DNA of 10,777 nt from Phycisphaeraceae bacterium (GCA_028281215.1 JANQKH010000894.1:1-10777); one strand, 5' to 3'. Positions 1-6,791 are shown, numbered from the stretch's first letter. The notes: a model not told the origin generated them from the sequence alone. Numbers and translations: made by a program.

Positions 1-359
1 ACTTCATCGGATTCAAACAACTGGCCGGCATGGCGCTTGACTGCACGCCGCCGCCGCAACCACGTCCGACACTTTCGAATCGTGATGGCGAGCAACCAGG
101 TTTCCACGGATGCCTCTCCGCGAAATTTCGATCGGCCTTCCATCGCGGCGACGAATACGTCCTGAACAAGATCTTCGATTTCATTGGCATCGTTCGTCCC
201 CAGCATCCGCGCGCCAAGACGCGCAACCCGCGGACCATGCACAGCGATCAGATCCCCAAGCGAATCGATGCCGATACCACAATCCGACGTGTCGTGAGAG
301 TTGTGTTGCGCCTGCGCCGCCATCCAACCCTCACGCCATGATGCAGTCTGGTCGGTCAT
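1..359 (-). CDS. ECF-type RNA polymerase sigma factor, C-terminal part cut off by window edge
   Basis: The minus strand stays open from an ATG at 359 to the window edge, giving 119 visible residues. Residues about 35-105 look like sigma-70 region 2. DLVQDVF (63-69) matches the conserved D-x-x-Q-x-x-F helix of region 2.1/2.2. KFRGEASVETWLLAI (78-92) followed by a basic run (LRRRR, 101-105) matches the region 2.3-2.4 helix that melts and reads the -10 element. Region 4 would lie off the left edge, so the exact ECF group cannot be set. The first 34 residues are polar and not conserved in the family. A second in-frame ATG at 323 (residue 13) has a better GAGGG ribosome site a few bases upstream and could be the true start. 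The role is to direct RNA polymerase to a specific regulon. Any anti-sigma partner would be outside the window. Confidence 0.85.
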   Translation of the reverse strand, partial: MTDQTASWREGWMAAQAQHNSHDTSDCGIGIDSLGDLIAVHGPRVARLGARMLGTNDANEIEDLVQDVFVAAMEGRSKFRGEASVETWLLAITIRKCRTWLRRRRAVKRHAGQLFESDE

Positions 360-419
360 GTCTACACCATTAGTAGCGCCAACGAGCGATTTCTTACATG
401 GATATACAGAGATTCTGTT

Positions 420-434
420 GATTCAGCCTGAATC
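420..434. promoter_or_regulatory. 15-nt dyad GATTCAG-C-CTGAATC upstream of the sigma factor gene
   Basis: Two perfect 7-bp arms (420-426 and 428-434) flank a single central base in the 105-nt gap between the 229-residue membrane protein and the sigma factor gene. The one-base centre suits a protein-binding dyad better than an RNA hairpin, and no T-run follows on the minus strand, so a terminator is unlikely. An additional GATTCT half-site-like word lies at 411-416. It could be an operator for the sigma factor gene. This is inference from symmetry only. Confidence 0.25.
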
Positions 435-464
435 CTGGCAAACAGCCACACAAACGGTAACCAA

Positions 465-1154
465 TCACCGCCAAGGACCGGTCGCGCCCTTTTCCAACTG
501 GTCGACGACCGAACGCTTGCCGCGCCAACGCCGCAGCAGGTACCAGACCGGTGTCCGCAGCGGCCAGAGCATGAACGTTCTGGCAAACGCAATCGAATCC
601 TGCACGGACTTGGTGATCGAATCTTCAAACTCCAGTGACGAATCGATCAGCCGGTAGTGATGGTGGCTCATCAACGCCTGCTCCGCCGCTTCGTGATGGC
701 GGTAGAGCTCATCCAGCGTCGCATCGGGAAACTGTTGCATCCATGACACATCATCGCGCGGGAACATCTTGCCGTCTTTCGACGAACTGGTGGTCAGCCC
801 CGCGTCGGCCGGCTCAAACAGCGTGACCAGATCAAACGTGGTCTTCTCCTGAATGAGGTACATACAGATGAAACGCGAAGCCTGCGTGTGCCGCCACGCC
901 ACGATGATCGACGAGACCGGCCCAACCCCCGTTTCAAACACACCTGCCCGCTCGTATTGGTGCGCCATCATCCATTCGTCCGTCGCACCCGCCGATGCCG
1001 CCTGCCGATAGGAAAGATTCTCGCGCTGCGACGTCACCCGCCGCAATGTCATCTTGCCCATGCCGACTGCGAGAAAGGTCACCATCGCCACCAAACTGAG
1101 GTAGAGCACGCCGACAATGCCAGCCACGTAGATGAGAATCTCGGTGAGGTCCAT
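465..1154 (-). CDS. Conserved-looking membrane-anchored protein of unknown function (229 aa)
   Basis: I do not recognise a named family. The protein opens with one strong hydrophobic segment (about residues 5-32) with no signal-peptidase site, so it is probably an N-terminal membrane anchor. A soluble middle (about 45-185) follows, containing an aromatic and charged stretch with single cysteine C97 and a His-rich patch (YRHH at 151-154, SHHHYR at 163-168). Near the C-terminus, about 186-215, is a second hydrophobic then strongly basic segment (W197, W204, then LLRRWRGKR), which looks membrane-associated. The start is supported by a GGGAGG ribosome site about 11 nt upstream. It lies 54 nt downstream of dut on the same strand and is probably co-transcribed with it, although nothing in the sequence ties it to nucleotide metabolism. 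The function is unknown. Confidence 0.8.
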   Translation of the reverse strand: MDLTEILIYVAGIVGVLYLSLVAMVTFLAVGMGKMTLRRVTSQRENLSYRQAASAGATDEWMMAHQYERAGVFETGVGPVSSIIVAWRHTQASRFICMYLIQEKTTFDLVTLFEPADAGLTTSSSKDGKMFPRDDVSWMQQFPDATLDELYRHHEAAEQALMSHHHYRLIDSSLEFEDSITKSVQDSIAFARTFMLWPLRTPVWYLLRRWRGKRSVVDQLEKGATGPWR

Positions 1155-1208
1155 ACCGACCCACGCCTCCCGTCAAGCATTCACGCCGGCCCGATGGCCT
1201 TGGAAGAT

Positions 1209-1670
1209 TCAATGCCCCGTATGCCCGAACCCCCCCGCGCCGCGCGTTGTTTCTTCAAGACTATCCACCACTTCCCACCGCGTGCGCGGCACGGGGCAGA
1301 TCAACATCTGCGCAATGCGCATCGAACGCGTCACCGTAAACGGTTCCTTGCCGAGGTTGATCAGCGGCACTTTGACTTCGCCGCGGTAGTCGGCATCAAT
1401 CGTACCGGGACCGTTGATCATGGTGATGCCGTGCTTCATGGACAAACCGGAGCGCGGGCGGACCTGGGCTTCGTAACCTTGCGGCACGGCCATCGCAAAG
1501 CCGCAGGGGATCAGAGCGATGTCGCCGGGCTGAATCTCGACCGGTTCACTATTCGGCACAGCAGCGTGCAGATCCATGCCGGCGGCGTGATGGGATTGAT
1601 AGTCCGGTAACGGGATATCTTCCTGACCGGGCAGGCGGGTGATCGGAACATTTATCAGATTCTGGCTCAT
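1209..1670 (-). CDS. dut: Deoxyuridine 5'-triphosphate nucleotidohydrolase (dUTPase)
   Basis: Hydrolyses dUTP to dUMP and pyrophosphate in the cytoplasm. This keeps uracil out of DNA and supplies dUMP for thymidylate synthesis. At 153 residues it has the usual length of the homotrimeric dUTPases, and all five family motifs are present in order: motif 1 AAGMDLHAA (29-37), motif 2 [10 protein letters not shown] (72-81), motif 3 [14 protein letters not shown] (86-99) with catalytic Asp92 and the uracil-stacking Tyr95, motif 4 RIAQMLI (118-124), and the C-terminal glycine-rich flap [10 protein letters not shown] (143-152). The usual flap Ser is His150, a tolerated change. No ribosome binding site is seen upstream, and a promoter ends a few bases before the ATG, so the mRNA may be leaderless. 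It is first in a minus-strand pair with the 229-residue membrane protein and divergent from the entericidin-like gene. Confidence 0.97.
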   Translation of the reverse strand: MSQNLINVPITRLPGQEDIPLPDYQSHHAAGMDLHAAVPNSEPVEIQPGDIALIPCGFAMAVPQGYEAQVRPRSGLSMKHGITMINGPGTIDADYRGEVKVPLINLGKEPFTVTRSMRIAQMLICPVPRTRWEVVDSLEETTRGAGGFGHTGH

Positions 1671-1678
1671 TGGCCGAA

Positions 1679-1707
1679 ATCATACATGAGCAGGTCGGGT
1701 GTGATAA
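1679..1707 (-). promoter_or_regulatory. Candidate sigma-70-type promoter of dut (leaderless arrangement)
   Basis: On the minus strand TTATCA (1707-1702) and TATGAT (1684-1679) are separated by exactly 17 nt, 4/6 and 5/6 matches to the -35 and -10 consensus. Transcription would start about 7 nt after the -10, at or within two bases of the dut ATG (1670). This fits with the absence of a Shine-Dalgarno sequence in front of dut. It was found by eye and has not been tested. Confidence 0.45.
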
Positions 1708-1733
1708 CCGGCCACGTTATGGGAGTGAAAGCC

Positions 1734-1895
1734 ATGAAACTCTTCAAGACATTGGTGGTGGTGATTCTGTTGGTGGTGGGCGCCGCAACGCTGTCCGGTT
1801 GCAACACCGTCAAAGGCATCGGCAACGACATCTACTCCGCCGGCGAAACCACCCAGGACTGGATCAACGGCTCACAGGCGGATGGTGGGTATTGA
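1734..1895 (+). CDS. Entericidin EcnA/B-like small lipoprotein
   Basis: A 53-residue protein with a Lys-containing N-terminus, a hydrophobic core (7-20) and a clear lipobox L20-S21-G22-C23. It should therefore be lipidated at Cys23, leaving a mature peptide of 31 residues. The segment just after the lipobox, CNTVKGIGNDI (23-33) followed by AGETTQD, matches the entericidin family pattern C-N-T-x-[KR]-G-x-G-x-D-I. In enterobacteria the two entericidins are tandem lipoproteins, one promoting lysis in stationary phase and one acting as antidote. Here only one copy is present and the role is not known. I chose the ATG at 1734 because GGGAG (1721-1725) sits 8 nt upstream and the signal peptide starts cleanly there. 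A longer in-frame start at 1686 would add 16 polar residues before the signal. It is divergent from dut, with 63 nt between starts. Confidence 0.8.
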   Translation: MKLFKTLVVVILLVVGAATLSGCNTVKGIGNDIYSAGETTQDWINGSQADGGY

Positions 1896-1930
1896 TTCCG
1901 ACGACTTGGTGTCGGCCCGGTTAGAGCGCC

Positions 1931-2077
1931 GAGGACACCGAGAGAGGATGAGTAGGTGAGAAACGATTGGATTTGTTTGAAGGGATGAATACAAGAATTG
2001 TTATGGTGTGCGCGGGAATCTTGATCATCAAATCCCTCTCGGTGCTCTCACCTCCACTCATCAAACTCGGTGTTCCA
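1931..2077. repeat. Inverted CACCGAGAG / CTCTCGGTG arms, possible dispersed intergenic repeat
   Basis: CACCGAGAG (1936-1944) is the exact reverse complement of CTCTCGGTG (2036-2044). A further partly matching outer triplet (GAG at 1931-1933, CTC at 2047-2049) and an inner stem GATTTG (1970-1975) with CAAATC (2029-2034) support one long imperfect stem with about 90 nt between the main arms. A third related word, ACTCGGTGTTCC, lies at 2066-2077 and could pair instead with GGACACCGAG at 1933-1942. CTCGGTGTCC-type words recall short dispersed repeats found between genes in many bacterial genomes. Only one locus is visible, so dispersal is inference. It could equally be a leader RNA or degenerate element. 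Confidence 0.35.
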
Positions 2078-2122
2078 CATGGTTCACTGACATTGCGGCG
2101 GATTGCATAGAAAGGCCTGTGC

Positions 2123-2151
2123 TTGCCGCAAAACGGGCAAACCCCTATCCT
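2123..2151 (+). promoter_or_regulatory. Candidate promoter of leuB
   Basis: TTGCCG (2123-2128) and TATCCT (2146-2151) are separated by 17 nt, each 4/6 against the sigma-70 consensus. The start would be near 2158, leaving a leader of about 45 nt before the leuB ATG with its good ribosome site. A small inverted repeat, TTGCC (2123-2127) with GGCAA (2136-2140), overlaps the -35 and could bind a regulator. Spacing is right but match quality is only moderate. Confidence 0.35.
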
Positions 2152-2203
2152 CTCCCTCTTTCCCCCGCAAAACGCGAAACCACCCTCCCCTTGAGGAAGA
2201 ACG

Positions 2204-3304
2204 ATGACACTCAAGATTGCTGTATTGCCCGGTGACGGCACCGGTCCGGAAGTCACCCGCGAAGCTGTGAAGGTGCTCGACGCCATCGCCAAAAGTGAAG
2301 GCATTGACTACTCCACGCAGGAGTTCGACTACGGCGGCGACCGCTGGATGAAGGAAGGTGAACCGGAAGAAGTCATCAGCGATGAGCAACTGGCTGAACT
2401 GAACGGCTTCGACGTCATCCTGTTAGGGGCGATCGGTCACCCCGATGTGAAACCCGGCATTCTCGAAAAAGGTTTGCTGCTTCGCACTCGCTTCGCACTC
2501 GATCAATACATCAATCTGCGGCCGGTGAAACTCTATCCGGGTGTCGACACGCCGTTGAAAGATAAAGGTCCGGATGACATCAACTTCGACGTGGTGCGCG
2601 AGAACACGGAAGACCTCTACTGCGGCTGCGGCGGATTCCTCCGCAAAGGCACGCCACAGGAAGTCGCGACGCAGGAAATGATCGCAACGCGATTTGGTGC
2701 TGAACGTTGCCTGCGTTACGCATTCGATCTCACGCGCCGCAAGAAAGAAGCCGGGCAAGGCGAAGGCATGTTGACGCTCGTCAGCAAAACCAACGTGCTG
2801 ACCTACTGCGGCGACCTGTGGTTCCGCGCGTTCGAAGAAATCGGTGATGCCGACTACCCCGACATCAAGCGTGACTACAACCACATCGACGCGGCCTGCA
2901 TGTGGTTCGTGAAGAACCCCGAGTTCTACGACACCGTCGTCGTGCCCAATATGTTCGGCGACATCATCACCGACCTCGGCGCGATGATTCAGGGCGGCAT
3001 GGGCATCGCGGCCGGCGGCAACATCAACCCCGATCCCGGCGGCACGAGCATGTATGAACCGATCGGCGGTTCCGCGCCGAAATACACGGGTCAGAATGTC
3101 ATCAATCCGATGGCCGCGATCGGCGCGCTGGCGATGATGCTGCAGAACCAGAAAGACGACAGCGGCAACTTTGCATGGAAAACAGCAGGCGACCGCGTGG
3201 AAAACGCGATCAAGTCGGTGACACCGAAGTTGGAAAGCCTCGCCGCCGGCCGCATGGGCTACTCGACCAGTGAAGTGGGCGATCTGGTCTGCGAAGCACT
3301 TTGA
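2204..3304 (+). CDS. leuB: 3-isopropylmalate dehydrogenase-like beta-decarboxylating dehydrogenase
   Basis: Member of the isocitrate/isopropylmalate dehydrogenase family, which oxidises and decarboxylates a 2-hydroxy acid. In leucine synthesis the substrate is 3-isopropylmalate and the product 2-oxoisocaproate. The protein is 366 residues, a normal family length. Visible landmarks are GDGTGPEV (10-17), substrate-binding arginines in LLLRTRF (91-97), NLRP (104-107) and VREN (131-134), catalytic Tyr139 and Lys195 (SKTN 194-197), and metal-binding aspartates Asp229, Asp253 and Asp257. The stretch GLLLRTRFALD...NLRP...LYPGV and GTPQEVAT resembles the actinobacterial type of LeuB. The cofactor loop GSAPKYTGQ (289-297) has Lys293-Tyr294, the pair seen in NADP-dependent isocitrate dehydrogenase, where NAD-using LeuB has Asp-Ile. 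Ribosome site GAGGAAG sits 4 nt upstream. No leuA, leuC or leuD is nearby. Tartrate or D-malate dehydrogenase activity is the main alternative. Confidence 0.8.
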   Translation: MTLKIAVLPGDGTGPEVTREAVKVLDAIAKSEGIDYSTQEFDYGGDRWMKEGEPEEVISDEQLAELNGFDVILLGAIGHPDVKPGILEKGLLLRTRFALDQYINLRPVKLYPGVDTPLKDKGPDDINFDVVRENTEDLYCGCGGFLRKGTPQEVATQEMIATRFGAERCLRYAFDLTRRKKEAGQGEGMLTLVSKTNVLTYCGDLWFRAFEEIGDADYPDIKRDYNHIDAACMWFVKNPEFYDTVVVPNMFGDIITDLGAMIQGGMGIAAGGNINPDPGGTSMYEPIGGSAPKYTGQNVINPMAAIGALAMMLQNQKDDSGNFAWKTAGDRVENAIKSVTPKLESLAAGRMGYSTSEVGDLVCEAL

Positions 3305-3470
3305 CGAATCCATGAATGCAAAATTTTCCGCGATAAACGGCCTAAATCGCCCGTTGCGCCTTCGTTACGCGAACATTCGGCCGCATTACACGTCTGTACC
3401 TGTAAGCTAAGGGCAATTGACGTATCCCTTCCTGTAACCGGGGTGACGTATTGAAAGGTCCGGGAGTTCC

Positions 3471-5216
3471 ATGATGGCAAAAACAAAACTTTCGTTGGCT
3501 ACGCTGGTATGTGTGATATTGCTTAGCGTGGTGGGTTGGCGGCCGGCCGCCGTCCAAGCCGCGGCGGAGAGTCCGCGCGCGATCTTCGCATCGCTCTACG
3601 GCGACGAGATCAAACGCGTCTCCGCCACGCGCGACACCAAAGACGACGTCGCGCTGGCCAAGAACCTGCTCAAAGCAGTTGAAACCGCCAAGGACCAGGC
3701 GGAACTGGTCGAGGTATTCTGCGACAACGCTTACCTGCTCGCGTCGCGCGACAGCACGGCCGACGGCTACGACACCGCGATCTCCGCGATGCAAACCCTG
3801 GCGAAGTATGTGCCCGACAAGGCGATGGAGACGAGCGAGAAGATTTACGCCACGTTGCGCAGCCGATTCATGCGCTCCACTGGCGACGAAAAGGCGACCG
3901 CCGGCGAATCACTGATCGATCATCACCTCGCCGCCGCCAAAAGGTTCATCGACAGCAGCGACTACAAAGGCGCGGCCAGGGAATACCAACGCGCCCAAGT
4001 CATTGCCCGGCAGATTCAGTCACCGCGACTTTCACAGATCGACGCCAAACGGGAAGAAGCCAACGAGCGCGAAGAGACAGCGCGTCGCATTTCACTTTTG
4101 CAGGAACGCATCTCTGAAGATGCGTCGAACGCGGCATTGCGCAAAGAGTTGGTGTTGATTTACGTGGTCGAAATGGATGACCCCGCCGCCGCGATGCCCC
4201 ACGCCGGCGCTACGGGTGACGATGAACTGAAGCGACTGGTCCCTCTCGCCGCCAAAGGCAACGCCGCGCCGACCGATGCGAGCCTGGACCTTGGCGACTG
4301 GTACTTCCGGTTGAGCAGCGAGGCGTCAAACGACAGTGTCAAACGACGGTTGTTGCAACACGCATCCAAGCACCTTTCACGATTCCTTAACGACTCTGCC
4401 AATGCCAGCGGCATTCAAAAAGCCAAGGCGACACTGACGTTGAATCGTGTCAAGACGACACTGGACAAACTGAAGCCGACCAGCGTTGCGACGAACACGA
4501 ACACCAATTCCAACACCAATGTGCGGCCGCCGACGCACCCTGCCAAAGTCGATAAACCCGGCAAACTGATTGACGCATTGAAGTTGGTCAGCGCATCACA
4601 AGACACCGCCACGGGCAAATGGGAGGCAACCGGCCGCAAGGTCGGATCGGTCGTCGAAGGCGATTACAGCTCGGCGTGGCTTAACCTGCCGGTGCAACCG
4701 AGCGACGAATACGAAGTGCGTTTCAAGTTTGTCAAGACCGCCGGCCGCGCGGTGGTCAAGGTGTATCTGCCTCTGCCGTTCGTCGACAGTTCCAGCAGCA
4801 GCTACACCGAAGGCGTGTGCGCCACCTTCGGCGCCACGGACGGCAAGTTCAGCATGCTCGAGCGCGGCACAGGCACGAGCTATTACTACACCTACTACGA
4901 CGAAACGAACTACAAAAACAACCCCACACTTCAAGGCGCCGTGCGCCTGACCAACGGCAAGCCGTACTCCTTCCGCATCACGGTCAAGAAGGACGACGAC
5001 CTGCCGGTCATCACCGTTTACATCTCCGGCAAGAAGTTCATCGCATGGAAAGGCAAGCCGTCTGCATTGCCGGGCTATCATTCTTCCTCGACGAAGGTGG
5101 ACCGCAAAACAATCGGACTCGGCGTGTACAACCCCGTCCAGCGATCGACTGCCGTGTTCACCAGCTTTTCCATCAAATCACTCAGCGGGACGGTCAAAAC
5201 CCTGCGCGACAAGTGA
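3471..5216 (+). CDS. Exported two-domain protein: helical repeat region plus C-terminal jelly-roll-like domain
   Basis: The 581-residue protein begins with a signal peptide (hydrophobic 9-22, likely cleavage after about Ala30), so it is probably secreted or periplasmic. Residues about 35-335 are alpha-helical, Ala/Lys/Glu-rich and TPR-like in texture (for example AAREYQRAQVIARQI at 168-182) without clear consensus repeats. A Thr/Asn linker TNTNTNSNTN (341-350) plus a Pro-rich turn leads to a beta-rich C-terminal domain (about 363-572). It opens with KLIDALKLVS and has a W-containing strand pattern, Tyr-rich loops (471-481) and GLGVYNP. This resembles the concanavalin/LamG-like (DUF1080-type) domains abundant in planctomycete exported proteins; the assignment is by style only. 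Two adjacent ATGs (3471, 3474) follow GGGAG at 3462-3466, and the second gives better spacing (7 nt). Substrate and function are unknown; carbohydrate or protein binding is possible. Confidence 0.8.
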   Translation: MMAKTKLSLATLVCVILLSVVGWRPAAVQAAAESPRAIFASLYGDEIKRVSATRDTKDDVALAKNLLKAVETAKDQAELVEVFCDNAYLLASRDSTADGYDTAISAMQTLAKYVPDKAMETSEKIYATLRSRFMRSTGDEKATAGESLIDHHLAAAKRFIDSSDYKGAAREYQRAQVIARQIQSPRLSQIDAKREEANEREETARRISLLQERISEDASNAALRKELVLIYVVEMDDPAAAMPHAGATGDDELKRLVPLAAKGNAAPTDASLDLGDWYFRLSSEASNDSVKRRLLQHASKHLSRFLNDSANASGIQKAKATLTLNRVKTTLDKLKPTSVATNTNTNSNTNVRPPTHPAKVDKPGKLIDALKLVSASQDTATGKWEATGRKVGSVVEGDYSSAWLNLPVQPSDEYEVRFKFVKTAGRAVVKVYLPLPFVDSSSSSYTEGVCATFGATDGKFSMLERGTGTSYYYTYYDETNYKNNPTLQGAVRLTNGKPYSFRITVKKDDDLPVITVYISGKKFIAWKGKPSALPGYHSSSTKVDRKTIGLGVYNPVQRSTAVFTSFSIKSLSGTVKTLRDK

Positions 5217-5338
5217 TCGCTGTTGCTGACCGCCTTCCTGTTGGGATGCGAGTTGTGGAACAAACGTTCACTCCCCAGCCAACGGATTCCTGTTAACCTT
5301 TAGGGATACGGGACCACCTTTATTCCGGGCTGGGCGAA

Positions 5339-6754
5339 ATGGTGACATCAATCGACGATCCTCATTTCGAGTCGTTTGCGCATGCGAAACTGCAAAGCGA
5401 ACGTGTTCGCCTGTTGTGCATGCTGGGTTTTATGACGCTGTTCCTCACGGTTGGTGTGTATCGCATCATTCAACCGGCGGATGGCGGGCCGATGGTCGGC
5501 TGGGTGCTGCTCGGCGCGGCGATCGCCTGCTTCTTGTACGAATGGCTGATGTTGCAGAAAGTGCGTCGCTGTATTGCGATATCAACCGACCTGTCTGACA
5601 CCGCCTGGCGGTTGCACGTGACGATCGAGTGCTGTTTTCCTTTGATCGCGATCATCGGCGTCCGCTATGCCGCGCCGATCAATCCGTTCACGCTGCTGGT
5701 CTCGCCGGCGTATCCGTTCATCATGATTCTCGTTTCCACCGCCGTCCTGCACCTCGATCGCAAGTTGACACTGCTTACCGGCATCATAGGCACGTTGAAT
5801 TACACCCTGGCAATCGCTTTCGTGTTCGCAACACGCGACGTGGCACACACCAACCCGCATCCGACCGCAATGTACGTGACGCTCGCCATCGTGCTAGCGA
5901 TGGCGACGGTCGCTTCGGCATTTGTGACGGACCGTGTGCGCAATTACGTCGATCTGGCCGTGCGTGAACTCGAACTGCGAAGACAGAAGGACCGGCTGGA
6001 CCGCGACATTGCCATGGCGCGCGAAATCCAACAGGGGCTGCTGCCCAACGAAACACCGCAACTCGCCGGCTACGACATCGCCGCGCATAGCGAACCGGCC
6101 GACCAAACCGGCGGCGACTACTACGACTGGCAGGTGATCGATGAACACCGCATCGTGATTTCATTGGCTGACGTAACCGGGCACGGCATCGGCCCGGCAT
6201 TGGTCACTGCCGCCTGCCGTGCTTACGTGCGCGCCACCCTCACGGGTGACATCGCACCATCCAACGTGATCACACGCGTCAACGAATTGTTGCATGACGA
6301 CTTGCCCGCCGGCCGATTCGTGACCTTTGCGCTGATCGAACTGAACACCAGAACGCACACCGCCCGCCTGATGGCCGCGGGCCACGGACCGACGTTCTTC
6401 ATTCAACACAACGGCGATGAGGTGCAAACACTGTTGCCGCAAGGCATGCCGATGGGCATTGATCTGAATCTCGGCCTCGACGAACCAATCGAAATCGCCA
6501 TGCAACCGGGTGATGCCATGGTGATGTTGACCGACGGGTTCTTCGAGTGGTCCGACCTGAACGGCAAACAGTTCGGCATTGATCGGTTGCGGCAGGTGAT
6601 GCACAACAGCAGGGAGCATGCAGCCGACGCGATTATTGCAAAGATGGACCAAGCCATTCGCCGGTTCACCAATCGGCCGGATCAGGACGACGACATGACG
6701 GCGGTGGTGATTCGTCGATTGCCAACCAACGCCGCACCTGAATTGCAAACTTGA
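5339..6754 (+). CDS. Membrane-bound SpoIIE/RsbU-type serine/threonine phosphatase
   Basis: A 471-residue protein with six hydrophobic segments (about 25-43, 52-71, 93-110, 117-137, 142-164, 177-197), a short charged helix (about 200-228), then a complete PP2C-like SpoIIE domain (about 229-460). The helix DIAMAREIQQGLLP (223-236) is the usual lead-in of RsbU-type phosphatases. Metal-binding aspartates are in place: GGDYYDW (258-264, Asp260), DVTGHG (278-283, Asp278), TDGFFEW (398-404, Asp399) and DDDMTAVV (450-457, Asp452). Such enzymes dephosphorylate STAS anti-anti-sigma factors in partner-switching pathways. The membrane part presumably senses a signal but matches no domain I can name. No STAS or anti-sigma kinase gene is adjacent, so partners must be elsewhere. 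No strong ribosome site is seen before the ATG. The stop lies 36 nt from that of the convergent minus-strand gene. Confidence 0.93.
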   Translation: MVTSIDDPHFESFAHAKLQSERVRLLCMLGFMTLFLTVGVYRIIQPADGGPMVGWVLLGAAIACFLYEWLMLQKVRRCIAISTDLSDTAWRLHVTIECCFPLIAIIGVRYAAPINPFTLLVSPAYPFIMILVSTAVLHLDRKLTLLTGIIGTLNYTLAIAFVFATRDVAHTNPHPTAMYVTLAIVLAMATVASAFVTDRVRNYVDLAVRELELRRQKDRLDRDIAMAREIQQGLLPNETPQLAGYDIAAHSEPADQTGGDYYDWQVIDEHRIVISLADVTGHGIGPALVTAACRAYVRATLTGDIAPSNVITRVNELLHDDLPAGRFVTFALIELNTRTHTARLMAAGHGPTFFIQHNGDEVQTLLPQGMPMGIDLNLGLDEPIEIAMQPGDAMVMLTDGFFEWSDLNGKQFGIDRLRQVMHNSREHAADAIIAKMDQAIRRFTNRPDQDDDMTAVVIRRLPTNAAPELQT

Positions 6755-6757
6755 ATC

Positions 6758-6791
6758 GCGCGCATAACCACGATCACATTCTGACGCGCGC
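6758..6791. terminator. Weak GCGCGC stem between convergent genes
   Basis: GCGCGC at 6758-6763 can pair with GCGCGC at 6786-6791 across a 22-nt loop. It fills the gap between the convergent stops of the phosphatase and the coiled-coil membrane protein. There is no T-run on either side and the loop is long, so it is at best a weak bidirectional terminator. Confidence 0.2.

Larger units (their letters stand above)
1896..2203. other. 308-nt gene-free stretch between the entericidin-like gene and leuB
   Basis: No credible coding region is seen on either strand. The short frames that cross it have no ribosome site or recognisable protein. Holdings from left to right: a weak 5-bp stem (1898-1902 with 1911-1915) without a T-run; the CACCGAG/CTCGGTG inverted repeats (1931-2077); a candidate promoter (2123-2151); a pyrimidine-rich leader; and a strong leuB ribosome site GAGGAAG (2193-2199). 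The first 180 bases are AT-richer than the flanking genes. Confidence 0.6.

Noticed and set aside
888..1610. 240-residue plus-strand open frame
   Set aside because: Runs opposite dut and the membrane protein. Its Arg/His-rich composition and lack of a start signal mark it as a shadow.
1898..1915. CCGAC/GTCGG stem just after the entericidin-like gene as a terminator
   Set aside because: Only 5 bp and no T-run follow, so it is too weak to call.
2423..3313. 296-residue open frame antisense to leuB
   Set aside because: It lies wholly opposite a gene with all catalytic motifs, has no ribosome site, and its His/Val/Asp-rich composition is typical of an antisense shadow in GC-rich coding DNA.
3336..3355. 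AACGG/CCGTT stem after leuB as a terminator
   Set aside because: Five pairs with a 10-nt loop and no T-run; expected by chance.
3417..3454. TTGACG as the -35 of a promoter for the 581-residue protein
   Set aside because: No acceptable -10 at 16-18 nt; the nearest AT-rich word (TATTGA) is 26 nt away.
4492..4521. AAC/ACC-rich tandem tract as a DNA repeat element
   Set aside because: It encodes the Thr/Asn linker of the 581-residue protein in frame, so protein low complexity explains it.
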